30,270 nucleotides of DNA. Source: a virus. Location: positions 1 to 30,270 of IMG/VR virus record IMGVR_UViG_3300025598_000117, one strand, 5' to 3'. Positions 1 through 6,605 of this stretch are shown here, piece after piece (the stretch's first letter is position 1; every line of letters starts with the position of its first letter). Under the pieces are notes generated by a model. The model saw only the letters and a list, made by a program, of their open reading frames with translations. It was not told the origin of the DNA and searched no databases. A program made the position numbers and the translations under genes.

Positions 1-2
1 CT

Positions 3-371
3 CTTAGCCCTTATGTATTGATGCGTTATATTAGTAATGTTGATTCTAATGATAGAGAAATACAAGAGTGGTTTGTAGAAATGACTAATGAATTAGTCAA
101 TAAAAATCACTGGCAGTTAAGTAAAGAACACAAACCGCTTTTATGGAAATTAATAGCCAGTGTAGGAATCGGAAAAAGATTTTACCATCCGTATTTGGCA
201 TCAGGTAAAAAAGAAAAACCTGTTAAAATAGAAAAACTAATTGCTGATTTAAATCCTGCTATGAAAATGGAAGAAGTTAAAATTTTAGCATCATTAATGA
301 CTAAAAAAGATATTAATGAATTGTTCGATAGCTTAGGTTTTGATAAAAAGCAAAGAAAAGAATATGAATAA
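3..371 (+). CDS. 62: Clamp-loader small subunit, gp62-like (5' end outside window)
   Basis: The frame is open to the window edge, so this is the C-terminal 122 residues of a longer protein. It fits the gp62 family of T4-like marine phages: a P-Y-x-x-x-R-x-x-S segment, then E-M-T-N-E at about 30, a basic I-G-K-R-F patch, and a helical tail ending in basic residues. In T4, gp62 pairs with the gp44 ATPase to load the gp45 sliding clamp. The match is from remembered family pattern, not alignment. The stop overlaps the start of the next gene by 8 bases, so the genes are translationally coupled. The true start and N-terminal half are not visible. Confidence 0.6.
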   Translation, partial: LSPYVLMRYISNVDSNDREIQEWFVEMTNELVNKNHWQLSKEHKPLLWKLIASVGIGKRFYHPYLASGKKEKPVKIEKLIADLNPAMKMEEVKILASLMTKKDINELFDSLGFDKKQRKEYE

Positions 372-567
372 CGTGAAAGATGTTTGTACTTGTTATCGTT
401 GTATCGTAGAAAACGATATTAGAGAACCTATTAGTCAATTTCCTCTTTATTTAACTCGGGTAATAGTGTGTGAAGAATGTGGAAATAAAAGATGCCCACA
501 TGCAACGGATCATGTTAACAAATGTACGAATAGTAACGACCCGAACCAACCCGGAAGTAGATATTAA
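364..567 (+). CDS. Small conserved phage zinc-ribbon protein
   Basis: 67 residues. It has two Cys pairs near the N-terminus (C-T-C-Y-R-C) and a second cluster C-E-E-C-G-N-K-R-C-P-H-A, ending in S-N-D-P-N-Q-P-G-S-R-Y. The C-G-N-K-R-C-P-H/R-A...S-N-x-P-G-Q-x-G-S-x-Y signature is a common conserved hypothetical protein of tailed phages; the cysteines and histidines suggest a zinc-binding knuckle. The ATG at 364 lies inside the end of the gp62-like gene and follows an AAAGAAAAG purine tract that can act as ribosome binding site. Function unknown; nucleic-acid binding is only a guess. Confidence 0.75.
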   Translation: MNNVKDVCTCYRCIVENDIREPISQFPLYLTRVIVCEECGNKRCPHATDHVNKCTNSNDPNQPGSRY

Positions 568-1262
568 TGGTAGACTTGGTAGAACAACCATTTAACTGTG
601 TGCATTGTGGAAAAAGTTTCATGAGAGAAAATACTCTTGTGGCGCACGTTTGTGAAAACAAGCGTCGAGCAATGCAAAAAGACGAGAAACGAGTGCAGGC
701 AGGACTATTAGCTTACAATCGGTTTTATCAAGTAACTCAAAATGCTAGGAAAGTCAAGACTTATGAAGAATTTTGTAAAAGTTCTTATTATAATGCATTT
801 GTTAAATTTGGAAGTTTTTTAAATAATGTAAATCCATTATATCCAGAAAAATTCATTGATTATGTGATTAAAAGCGGAGTTAAGTTAGATCATTGGTGTA
901 AAGATGATTTATATGAAAATTATCTTTATAATATTTTGAAAACTGAACCTGTTGAATCGGCGGTACAGAGATCTCTTCAAACCATGATGGAATGGGCAGA
1001 TCTTAGTCAAGCGCAGTTTAATCATTATTTCAAGTATGTAAATCATAATCGAGCCGTTCAAGATATAAGAAATGGAAAGATATCACCTTGGATTATTTTA
1101 AATTGTAAAAGTGGAAAATCAATGGTAGAAAGGTTCAATGATGAACATTTAAGCCTAATCTCACCTGCATTCGATGTAGCTTATTGGATTAAACATTTTA
1201 AGAAAAATCCTGCAGATGTTGAATTAGTTAAAGAAATTTGTCGAGAGGCAGACCTAGAATGA
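567..1262 (+). CDS. C2H2 zinc-finger protein of unknown function
   Basis: 231 residues. The N-terminus holds one classical C2H2-like finger: F-N-C-V-H-C-G-K-S-F at about 9-18 and H-V-C at about 27-29, so the last ligand may be Cys rather than His. The rest is rich in aromatic and basic residues with no motif I recognise. TAATG overlap with the upstream gene and ATGA overlap with the DnaE-like gene downstream place it in one operon with the replication genes, so a DNA-linked role (for example recruiting or regulating the mini DnaE) is plausible but inferred. Confidence 0.75.
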   Translation: MVDLVEQPFNCVHCGKSFMRENTLVAHVCENKRRAMQKDEKRVQAGLLAYNRFYQVTQNARKVKTYEEFCKSSYYNAFVKFGSFLNNVNPLYPEKFIDYVIKSGVKLDHWCKDDLYENYLYNILKTEPVESAVQRSLQTMMEWADLSQAQFNHYFKYVNHNRAVQDIRNGKISPWIILNCKSGKSMVERFNDEHLSLISPAFDVAYWIKHFKKNPADVELVKEICREADLE

Positions 1263-1840
1263 TACAATGTGATGTAGATATTGATTTTGCAAATAGAGAA
1301 GAAATTCTATCAATTTTACCTCATATAGCTGCATCACGTACCGAAAGAAATGAATTAAAAAAACATAATACAGGTATATATTTGCAGAAAATACCTTTTA
1401 ACCCAATAAGTAATATCGCTACCATTGATTATGAAACTGCAGAAAAACGAGGTTATTTTAAATTAGATTTTTTAAATGTTAGTGTTTATAAAGATATTAA
1501 AAATGAAGACCATTTAATTAAATTAATGAAAAAGGAGCCACTATGGGATCTTTTACTTCAAGACGAGTTTGTAAATCTGTTATTTCATTTAAAGGGGCAC
1601 GGGGATGTACTGAGGAAGACCTGCCCAACTTCCGTGGAACAATTAGCTGCAGTCCTAGCGATGATACGCCCCGCGAAACGTTATTTGATTGGGAAAGACT
1701 GGACTACGGTGATGAACGAGATCTGGGTGAAACCGGATAGTAATGAATATTACTTTAAAAAAGCGCATGCTATATCGTATGCGCTTTTGATCGTAGTTCA
1801 AATTAATCTTATATGCGAGCAACTAGAAAATCTTACTTAG
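1259..1840 (+). CDS. Mini C-family DNA polymerase (DnaE palm/fingers-like)
   Basis: 193 residues starting at the ATG in the ATGA overlap; an earlier TTG start at 1238 is less likely. Landmarks of bacterial Pol III alpha appear in the right order: D-V-D-I-D-F at 5-10 (compare PDFDVDF with two catalytic Asp), H-N-T-G-I-Y near 36-41 (compare HAGGVVI), G-Y-F-K-L-D-F-L at 65-72 (compare LVKFDFLGL, third catalytic Asp), A-M-I-R-P-A-K-R near 134-141 (compare ALFRPGP), and Y-F-K-K-A-H-A-I-S-Y-A-L at 165-176 (compare YGFNKSHSAAYAL). The PHP, thumb, beta-binding and tau-binding parts are absent and inter-motif spacing is strongly reduced. All three Asp positions seem kept. Whether it polymerises is unknown. 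Confidence 0.7.
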   Translation: MIQCDVDIDFANREEILSILPHIAASRTERNELKKHNTGIYLQKIPFNPISNIATIDYETAEKRGYFKLDFLNVSVYKDIKNEDHLIKLMKKEPLWDLLLQDEFVNLLFHLKGHGDVLRKTCPTSVEQLAAVLAMIRPAKRYLIGKDWTTVMNEIWVKPDSNEYYFKKAHAISYALLIVVQINLICEQLENLT

Positions 1841-1850
1841 GTTTTCTAGT
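1822..1850. terminator. Hairpin between convergent genes
   Basis: A perfect 9-bp inverted repeat (ACTAGAAAA at 1822-1830, TTTTCTAGT at 1842-1850, 11-nt loop) sits exactly where the plus gene ending at 1840 meets the minus gene ending at 1833. It contains both stop codons. The A/T ends of the stem give each strand a short T run, so a two-way terminator is the simplest reading. Confidence 0.5.
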
Positions 1851-2216
1851 GCTTCTTACTAGCTGTATAGACTTACGTTTAACACGCTTTTCAGCAATTT
1901 CACTGAGATTAACTGTAGGACCAAATAATATTTCCAAATCTTTAGAATTAAAAGTTTTAATATAATTCCTAAAAAAAATCATATCTTTTTTTAAAAATAT
2001 ACTGATCGGTATTTGTCTATTGCTTTCCCACCACCAAATCTCACCTAATTCGAGCAATCTTTGTTTTTCTGCTTCGCTTTTAATACAGGTATAATCATAT
2101 ATACTAGTTACATTTGAATCAGTGTTGATCACAATGCCTATGTATTCTATGTCTTTCGACTTTATACAAGTCAAAAATGGAAAATTTTTTTGGAAACTAT
2201 CTTTTGATGTCGTCAT
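1833..2216 (-). CDS. Conserved T4-like phage protein, unknown function
   Basis: 127 residues. The segment E-L-G-E-I-W-W-W-E-S-N-R-x-I-P-I-x-I-F-L-K and the later F-N-S-K-D-x-E-I-L-F-G-P-T-V followed by K-R-x-K-R-x-S-I-x-L-V-R are, as I remember them, strongly conserved in a hypothetical protein of T4-like phages of marine and freshwater bacteria. The basic tail suggests nucleic-acid or RNA polymerase contact, but no function is established to my knowledge. It is the only minus-strand gene in the first 6 kb and overlaps the end of the DnaE-like gene by 8 bases. Confidence 0.8.
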   Translation of the reverse strand: MTTSKDSFQKNFPFLTCIKSKDIEYIGIVINTDSNVTSIYDYTCIKSEAEKQRLLELGEIWWWESNRQIPISIFLKKDMIFFRNYIKTFNSKDLEILFGPTVNLSEIAEKRVKRKSIQLVRSTRKPK

Positions 2217-2220
2217 GTAC

Positions 2221-2228
2221 CATAAATA
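2221..2228 (+). promoter_or_regulatory. T4-type late promoter (CATAAATA)
   Basis: One mismatch from the T4 late octamer TATAAATA. It lies 6 nt before the ATG at 2235, which leaves a leader of about one nucleotide if the T4 initiation distance holds. It serves a virion-type gene, which fits late expression. Confidence 0.5.
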
Positions 2229-2234
2229 TGTAAT

Positions 2235-3107
2235 ATGAAATTACCAGTCTATTTATACCCAAATTTATTCGAAGTAATATTAGATTTGGATGACAATAAT
2301 AACAGGATTATACAAGTTATGTATCAACGCGAACTAAAATTACAAAAAGGTGTTAAAAATACCATACAAATACAATTTAAAAATAGCGATCAGAAGCTAC
2401 TTAATGTTAGTTCCGGTAGTTTTGTAATGTCCTTGTTTGACACTGTAAATCAAAGAAATCTCATACAAAAAAATGTAATTATTGTAGATGATGGAATTAC
2501 TCCTCTATTAAGAGGGTTAGGAAAGGTGGTATTTACTGAAAGTGATCTAGAATCCTGCGAAAGTACTTATTATAAAATAGGGTTTAAAGCATTGGACACT
2601 GATGGAAGTTATATTCCGGCATATTCTAATACGTATTATGATATGGCCGGCACTGTAGAAGTAAAACACGATCTATTCCCTACACTAGTCCCCAGTCAAG
2701 AAGTCACCAGTCAACAATTTCAAATGCATGTTAACTACGACATAAATGCTCAGCAATATGAATATTATTCGGGAAATTTAGATGCTAGCCCTCAATTTAA
2801 ATCTAATAATGCACTACATACTGCTGCAATATATATGTCAAATTATACAGGAGTTGTAAGAATTGAAGGAACTTTAGAAAATGATCCTAATTCTTTTGGT
2901 AATTATGCTATAATTAATGAATCTTATTATAGTGCATTCACTGGGATTGATTATAAAAATTTTAATGGAATTTTTTCAAAAATAAGAGTTAGGTACATAC
3001 CTGTAAAAAACCCAGTTACTAATACTAATAGCTTATATAGTGGACCTACAGCAGCACAAAATCTAGCATACGCAGGGTCAGTTGACAGAGTATTGTATAG
3101 AAGTTAA
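2235..3107 (+). CDS. Probable virion structural protein
   Basis: 290 residues. N-terminal part: L-Y-P-N-x-x-E-V-x-L-D-L-D and M-Y-Q-R...L-Q-K-G-V-x-N-T-I-Q-I-Q-F-K-N-S-D-Q-K, a pattern I associate with T4-like phage virion proteins and with BppU-like N-terminal beta domains (phage baseplate or fibre attachment). The middle and C-terminus are rich in Y, N, S and T, typical of fibre or tail-surface beta structure. No transmembrane segment or signal peptide. Expressed from a late-type octamer just upstream. Its position beside the primase gene is typical of mosaic T4-like genomes. Confidence 0.6.
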   Translation: MKLPVYLYPNLFEVILDLDDNNNRIIQVMYQRELKLQKGVKNTIQIQFKNSDQKLLNVSSGSFVMSLFDTVNQRNLIQKNVIIVDDGITPLLRGLGKVVFTESDLESCESTYYKIGFKALDTDGSYIPAYSNTYYDMAGTVEVKHDLFPTLVPSQEVTSQQFQMHVNYDINAQQYEYYSGNLDASPQFKSNNALHTAAIYMSNYTGVVRIEGTLENDPNSFGNYAIINESYYSAFTGIDYKNFNGIFSKIRVRYIPVKNPVTNTNSLYSGPTAAQNLAYAGSVDRVLYRS

Positions 3108-3110
3108 ACT
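3082..3110 (+). promoter_or_regulatory. Sigma70-type promoter, leaderless geometry
   Basis: TTGACA (3082-3087), 17-bp spacer, TAAACT (3105-3110). The A of the primase ATG is exactly 7 nt past the -10 box, so the transcript would start at the start codon. No Shine-Dalgarno sequence is present. Confidence 0.6.
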
Positions 3111-3116
3111 TACTGT

Positions 3117-4112
3117 ATGAATCTCATACAGACTAGCTTAAAAACATTTCTGCCTGTGAAAAGAAAATCTACCAGTGGAGGATGGATTTCTTTTAATAGT
3201 CCTTGTTGCATACATCGAGGAGAAAGCAAAGATACTAGATCTCGCGGAGGAATAATGTTCACTGCGGAAGGATTTGTATTTTCTTGTTTTAATTGTGGGT
3301 TTAAAGCTGGGTGGAGCCCTGGAAAACCGATTAGTAAAAATACTAAAAATCTTCTTAAGTGGTTGGGAGTTCCTGAATCCGAAATAAACAAAATCATTTT
3401 AGAAGCAATAAAAGATAAAGAAACGATTACTGTTGAAAAGAAAGAATTTAATTTTATTTTACATGAAGAAACATTTCCAAATAATTGTTTTTCTTTTAGA
3501 GAACTAATTTCCATAGGGTGTGAAGAACCGGATTTTTTATCATGCTTATCTTATATAGAAGATCGTGGGTTTTCTGTTGATGATTTTAATTGGTATTGGT
3601 CTGCTGAAAAAGGATACCGAGATCGGGTTATTATACCGTTTTATTTAGAAAACAAACTGGTCGGATACACAGGTCGTAAAATTAACCCCGGATCTCCAAA
3701 ATACTTAACAAAAAATCAACACGGCTATGTATTCAACTTAGATAGACAGACATATGATCGTCAATATGTTATAGTTGTAGAAGGGCATTTTGATGCAATA
3801 GGTGTTGATGGAGTTGCTATCATGACCAATGAGCCGAGCAAGATTCAATGTGCTAGAATCAACATGCTGGAAAAAAAGGTAATAGCAGTTCCTGATCGAG
3901 ATCGTGCAGGTTCTAAACTATTAAAAGCTTCTATAGAAAACGGGTGGTCTGTTAGTTTACCCCCTTGGGAAGAAGATATTAAAGACGTTGCGGATGCGGT
4001 AAAAAGATATGGAAAAGTTTATACTTTAGCCACAATATTGCATTACCAAGAAGGCAATAAGATAAAAATAGAATTATATAAAAAGAAACTGGAGAAACTT
4101 GATGACAAATAA
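3117..4112 (+). CDS. 61: DNA primase, gp61-type
   Basis: 331 residues, close to T4 gp61 (342). Zinc-binding part first: C-C-x-H at 30-33 and C-F-N-C at 57-60, within the conserved H-R-G-E-x-K-D-T-R-x-R-G-G context. A Toprim-like half follows: V-V-E-G-H-F-D-A near 220 with the conserved Glu, and A-V-P-D-R-D-R-A-G near 260 with the metal-binding D-x-D. It makes RNA primers on the lagging strand with the gp41 helicase, whose gene overlaps its end by 11 bases. The start is fixed by the promoter that would make the mRNA leaderless. Confidence 0.9.
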   Translation: MNLIQTSLKTFLPVKRKSTSGGWISFNSPCCIHRGESKDTRSRGGIMFTAEGFVFSCFNCGFKAGWSPGKPISKNTKNLLKWLGVPESEINKIILEAIKDKETITVEKKEFNFILHEETFPNNCFSFRELISIGCEEPDFLSCLSYIEDRGFSVDDFNWYWSAEKGYRDRVIIPFYLENKLVGYTGRKINPGSPKYLTKNQHGYVFNLDRQTYDRQYVIVVEGHFDAIGVDGVAIMTNEPSKIQCARINMLEKKVIAVPDRDRAGSKLLKASIENGWSVSLPPWEEDIKDVADAVKRYGKVYTLATILHYQEGNKIKIELYKKKLEKLDDK

Positions 4113-5559
4113 AACTGATTATAGTTATGATGTTCAAAAAATCTATTTGGAGATGTTTTTAGGCGATGCCGAGACTTTCATTCGGTGCCAGAATATTTTT
4201 CAGCCAGATAACTTTGATCAACGGCTTCGATCGGTTGCAAAATTTATGACAGAATATGTAGACCAATATAAGGTTATGCCAGAAGCTTCTATCATTAATG
4301 CAAATTGCAAATCTGATTTAAAACCTATAGTTGCAGCAAAAGAAAACTATGATTGGCTGTTAGATGATTTTGAAAACTTTAGTAGACATAAAAGTCTAGA
4401 AAGAGCAATTATAGAAAGTAGCGATTTACTAGAATCCGGCGATTATGGTCCAGTAGAAAAGTTAATTCGAGACGCGATACAAATAAGTCTAAGTCGAGAT
4501 ATGGGCACAGATTATTGGGAAGATCCTCGTACCCGATTGATGAAACTTAAAGATAACAATGGTCAGATTAGTACAGGGTGGCCTAGTGTTGATAGAAAAA
4601 TTTATGGAGGGTTTAATCGGGGAGAAGTAGAGATCTTTTGTGCAAAATCAGGCGGTGGTAAGAGTTTATTCTTAGCTAATCTTGCAGTAAATTTTGCATT
4701 ACAAGGACTTAACTGCATTTATTTTACATTTGAGTTAAGTGAAGGGTTAGTAAGTATGCGTATTGATAGCATGGTTACTGGGTTCGGGTCTAAAGAGATT
4801 TTTCGTAATATAGATGACGTTGAATTGAAAGTTCGTATGTTAGGTAAGAAGTCAGGAGCAATTCGTGTAAAATACCTCCCTTCTCAGAAGAATTGCAATG
4901 ATTTGAGGTCATATTTGAAGGAATATCAGGTCAAAACGGGACAAAAACCAGACGTAATTTTAGTGGACTACTTAGACCTTATGATGCCTCTATCAATTAA
5001 GGTGAATCCTAGTGATCAATTTATCAAAGACAAATATGTATCAGAAGAACTACGAAATTTGGCAATGGATACCGGAACGGTACTAGTTACAGCTAGTCAG
5101 TTAAATCGAGGAGCAACAGAAGAAATCGAATATGATCATAGTCATATTGCAGGAGGAATTAGTAAAATTCAAACCGCAGATAATGTTATTGGTATTTTTA
5201 CCAGTAGAGCAATGCGTGAAAGAGGTCGTTATCAAATTCAATTTATGAAAACGCGCAATTCAGCGGGGGAAGGACAAAAGGTTGATCTAGAATTTAATAT
5301 CGAAACATTGCGTATTACGGATCTAGGAGAAGAAGCTGAAGAGAGTTTTAGTCAACAGAGATCGAATTCTAGTACTAGTAATATCATGGAAAAGTTTAAA
5401 AAGACCAGTACAGTCAAAGAATCCGAAGTTGATCTAGAAACTAAAGAAACGAGAAATGCAGATCCAACACATGGAACATCTGCTCCTAAGGTTAAAGGAG
5501 TGGTTGAAAGTAGTAGAATTCGTGCTATGTTAGCAAATTTGAACAGCGAAAAAGATTAA
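4102..5559 (+). CDS. 41: Replicative helicase, gp41-type (DnaB family)
   Basis: 485 residues from the ATG at 4102, which follows GGAG at 4091; a TTG one codon earlier is unlikely. Walker A is C-A-K-S-G-G-G-K-S-L-F near 180, Walker B ends V-I-L-V-D-Y-L-D-L near 293, and the sensor-like A-S-Q-L-N-R-G and the arginine-rich K-T-R-N-S loop follow, as in DnaB/gp41 helicases. It unwinds the fork 5' to 3' as a hexamer and recruits the primase encoded just upstream. The last 70 residues are rich in S, T and E and probably unstructured, ending in a conserved-looking S-R-I-R-A-M-L helix that may contact partners. Confidence 0.92.
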   Translation: MTNKTDYSYDVQKIYLEMFLGDAETFIRCQNIFQPDNFDQRLRSVAKFMTEYVDQYKVMPEASIINANCKSDLKPIVAAKENYDWLLDDFENFSRHKSLERAIIESSDLLESGDYGPVEKLIRDAIQISLSRDMGTDYWEDPRTRLMKLKDNNGQISTGWPSVDRKIYGGFNRGEVEIFCAKSGGGKSLFLANLAVNFALQGLNCIYFTFELSEGLVSMRIDSMVTGFGSKEIFRNIDDVELKVRMLGKKSGAIRVKYLPSQKNCNDLRSYLKEYQVKTGQKPDVILVDYLDLMMPLSIKVNPSDQFIKDKYVSEELRNLAMDTGTVLVTASQLNRGATEEIEYDHSHIAGGISKIQTADNVIGIFTSRAMRERGRYQIQFMKTRNSAGEGQKVDLEFNIETLRITDLGEEAEESFSQQRSNSSTSNIMEKFKKTSTVKESEVDLETKETRNADPTHGTSAPKVKGVVESSRIRAMLANLNSEKD

Positions 5560-5564
5560 TTTAA

Positions 5565-5593
5565 TTGACTTAATTTATTTTTAACTATATAAT
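5565..5593 (+). promoter_or_regulatory. Strong sigma70 promoter, leaderless geometry
   Basis: TTGACT (5565-5570), 17-bp spacer, perfect TATAAT (5588-5593). The A of the ATG at 5600 is again exactly +7 from the -10 box and no ribosome binding site exists between them. Confidence 0.75.
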
Positions 5594-5599
5594 ACACAT

Positions 5600-6145
5600 A
5601 TGAAAACAAATACTTTTTATTTAGATATGGACGGCGTAATTGCTGATTGGAACGCAGGCGTTAGAGATATTCTTGGGTATGTTAAAAAAGATCCTAATGC
5701 CCATTATCCTGATAGAGACTGGAACAGGATTAAGGATAATCAGCGAATGTATAGAAATCTTCCGATTATGCCTCGAGCAGGAGCATTGGTTTCTTTAGCT
5801 AATGCATTTAAAACACAGCTAGGTTGGAATGTTCTATTCCTTACGGCAGTCCCTAAGGGAAATGATGTTCCTTGGGCCTTCTGGGACAAATGTTTGTGGG
5901 CTCAAGATAATTTTCCAGGTATTCCTGTGCATTTCGGTCCTTTTGCTAAAGATAAGCATGTGCATTGCATTCCTGGCGATATTTTGGTAGACGATCGGCG
6001 TAGCAACTGCGAAGAATGGCGTGCGGCTGGCGGAGTTGCGGTCGAAGTAGATGCAACTCGTTATGAGGATGCAATTAACGAAGTTAAGGCGTTATTTGCT
6101 AATCACCTTGCTCAATTGCAGCTTGACGATTCAGACTCTCGATAG
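5600..6145 (+). CDS. HAD-family 5'-nucleotidase-like hydrolase
   Basis: 181 residues. It opens with F-Y-L-D-M-D-G-V-I-A-D-W (residues 6-17), the HAD motif I with nucleophile and acid Asp. Motif II is likely F-L-T-A near 82-85, a Lys is present in F-A-K-D-K-H near 118, and motif IV is D-I-L-V-D-D-R near 130. Size and motifs fit 5'(3')-deoxyribonucleotidases found in phages, which adjust dNTP pools; other small phosphatases cannot be excluded. It is driven by its own strong promoter and seems to be translated from a leaderless mRNA. The C-terminus overlaps a small minus-strand gene by 47 bases. Confidence 0.75.
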   Translation: MKTNTFYLDMDGVIADWNAGVRDILGYVKKDPNAHYPDRDWNRIKDNQRMYRNLPIMPRAGALVSLANAFKTQLGWNVLFLTAVPKGNDVPWAFWDKCLWAQDNFPGIPVHFGPFAKDKHVHCIPGDILVDDRRSNCEEWRAAGGVAVEVDATRYEDAINEVKALFANHLAQLQLDDSDSR

Positions 6146-6320
6146 CTTCTATTACACTTTCATGATCTGCGTAGAAAGCAAACCCTGTTTGGTCGTTTGC
6201 TGTTCTCCATTTTAAAAACCAAGAATCTCCAATCTCAGCAGCACATATAATCCATCCATATCGATTCATAATAGGACCGATTTGCCAGTAAGGTATAGGT
6301 TTAAAGTTGTGCGTAATCAT
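6099..6320 (-). CDS. Small hypothetical protein
   Basis: 73 residues with W-Q-I-G-P, G-W-I-I-C-A-A and W-F-L-K-W-R, a balanced composition typical of a real small globular protein. On its strand a purine tract (AAAAAGAT) stands directly before the ATG and the upstream DNA is A/T rich. It overlaps the 3' end of the HAD gene by 47 bases, the main reason for caution. No recognised domain. Confidence 0.5.
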   Translation of the reverse strand: MITHNFKPIPYWQIGPIMNRYGWIICAAEIGDSWFLKWRTANDQTGFAFYADHESVIEAIESLNRQAAIEQGD

Positions 6321-6342
6321 ATCTTTTTGTTATTTAATATAA

Positions 6343-6350
6343 GATAAATA
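6343..6350 (+). promoter_or_regulatory. Possible late promoter (GATAAATA)
   Basis: One mismatch from TATAAATA. Unlike the other late octamers it leaves a leader of about 18-23 nt that contains AGGAAC, a ribosome binding site before the ATG at 6374. It would drive the long run of genes to 12.6 kb. Confidence 0.4.
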
Positions 6351-6373
6351 ATTTATTGCTAGTAGGAACTATT

Positions 6374-6601
6374 ATGAATATTAATGATGTTTTAACTAAT
6401 GTAAAAATTCCAGAAGAGAAAAAACCTAAAAAACTCGATAAAGTTAAAAAAGTTGTAGAAAACATTTCTGTAAAACCAAAGATTTCCAAAAATAATGATC
6501 AAACACATGTTTATGGTCTAGGGGAAGGGTATGATAGTGTACTCGAAAGAATTAATCAACTACAACCGGAAGTTTACAATAGTATAAGAAATTTGGATTA
6601 A
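6374..6601 (+). CDS. Small lysine-rich protein heading the ATPase operon
   Basis: 75 residues. A strongly lysine-rich middle (several K-K pairs between about 15 and 45) is followed by the acidic H-V-Y-G-L-G-E-G-Y-D-S-V-L-E-R-I-N-Q-L segment. The ATG at 6374 has AGGAAC 5 nt upstream, so it is preferred over an earlier in-frame codon. Only 4 nt separate it from the AAA+ gene, suggesting a partner or adaptor of that ATPase; function unknown. Confidence 0.65.
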   Translation: MNINDVLTNVKIPEEKKPKKLDKVKKVVENISVKPKISKNNDQTHVYGLGEGYDSVLERINQLQPEVYNSIRNLD

Positions 6602-6605
6602 AAAA

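Noticed and set aside
1759-1788. AAAAGCGCAT / ATGCGCTTTT hairpin as a terminator
   Set aside because: It lies inside the DnaE-like coding region, in the codons of the conserved F-K-K-A-H-A-x-S-Y-A motif, 50 nt before the stop. Probably a by-product of the coding sequence.
3110-3514. Minus-strand ORF over the primase gene, and similar ones at 6653-6934, 10679-10894 and 13813-14052
   Set aside because: Shadows of clearly identified plus-strand genes.
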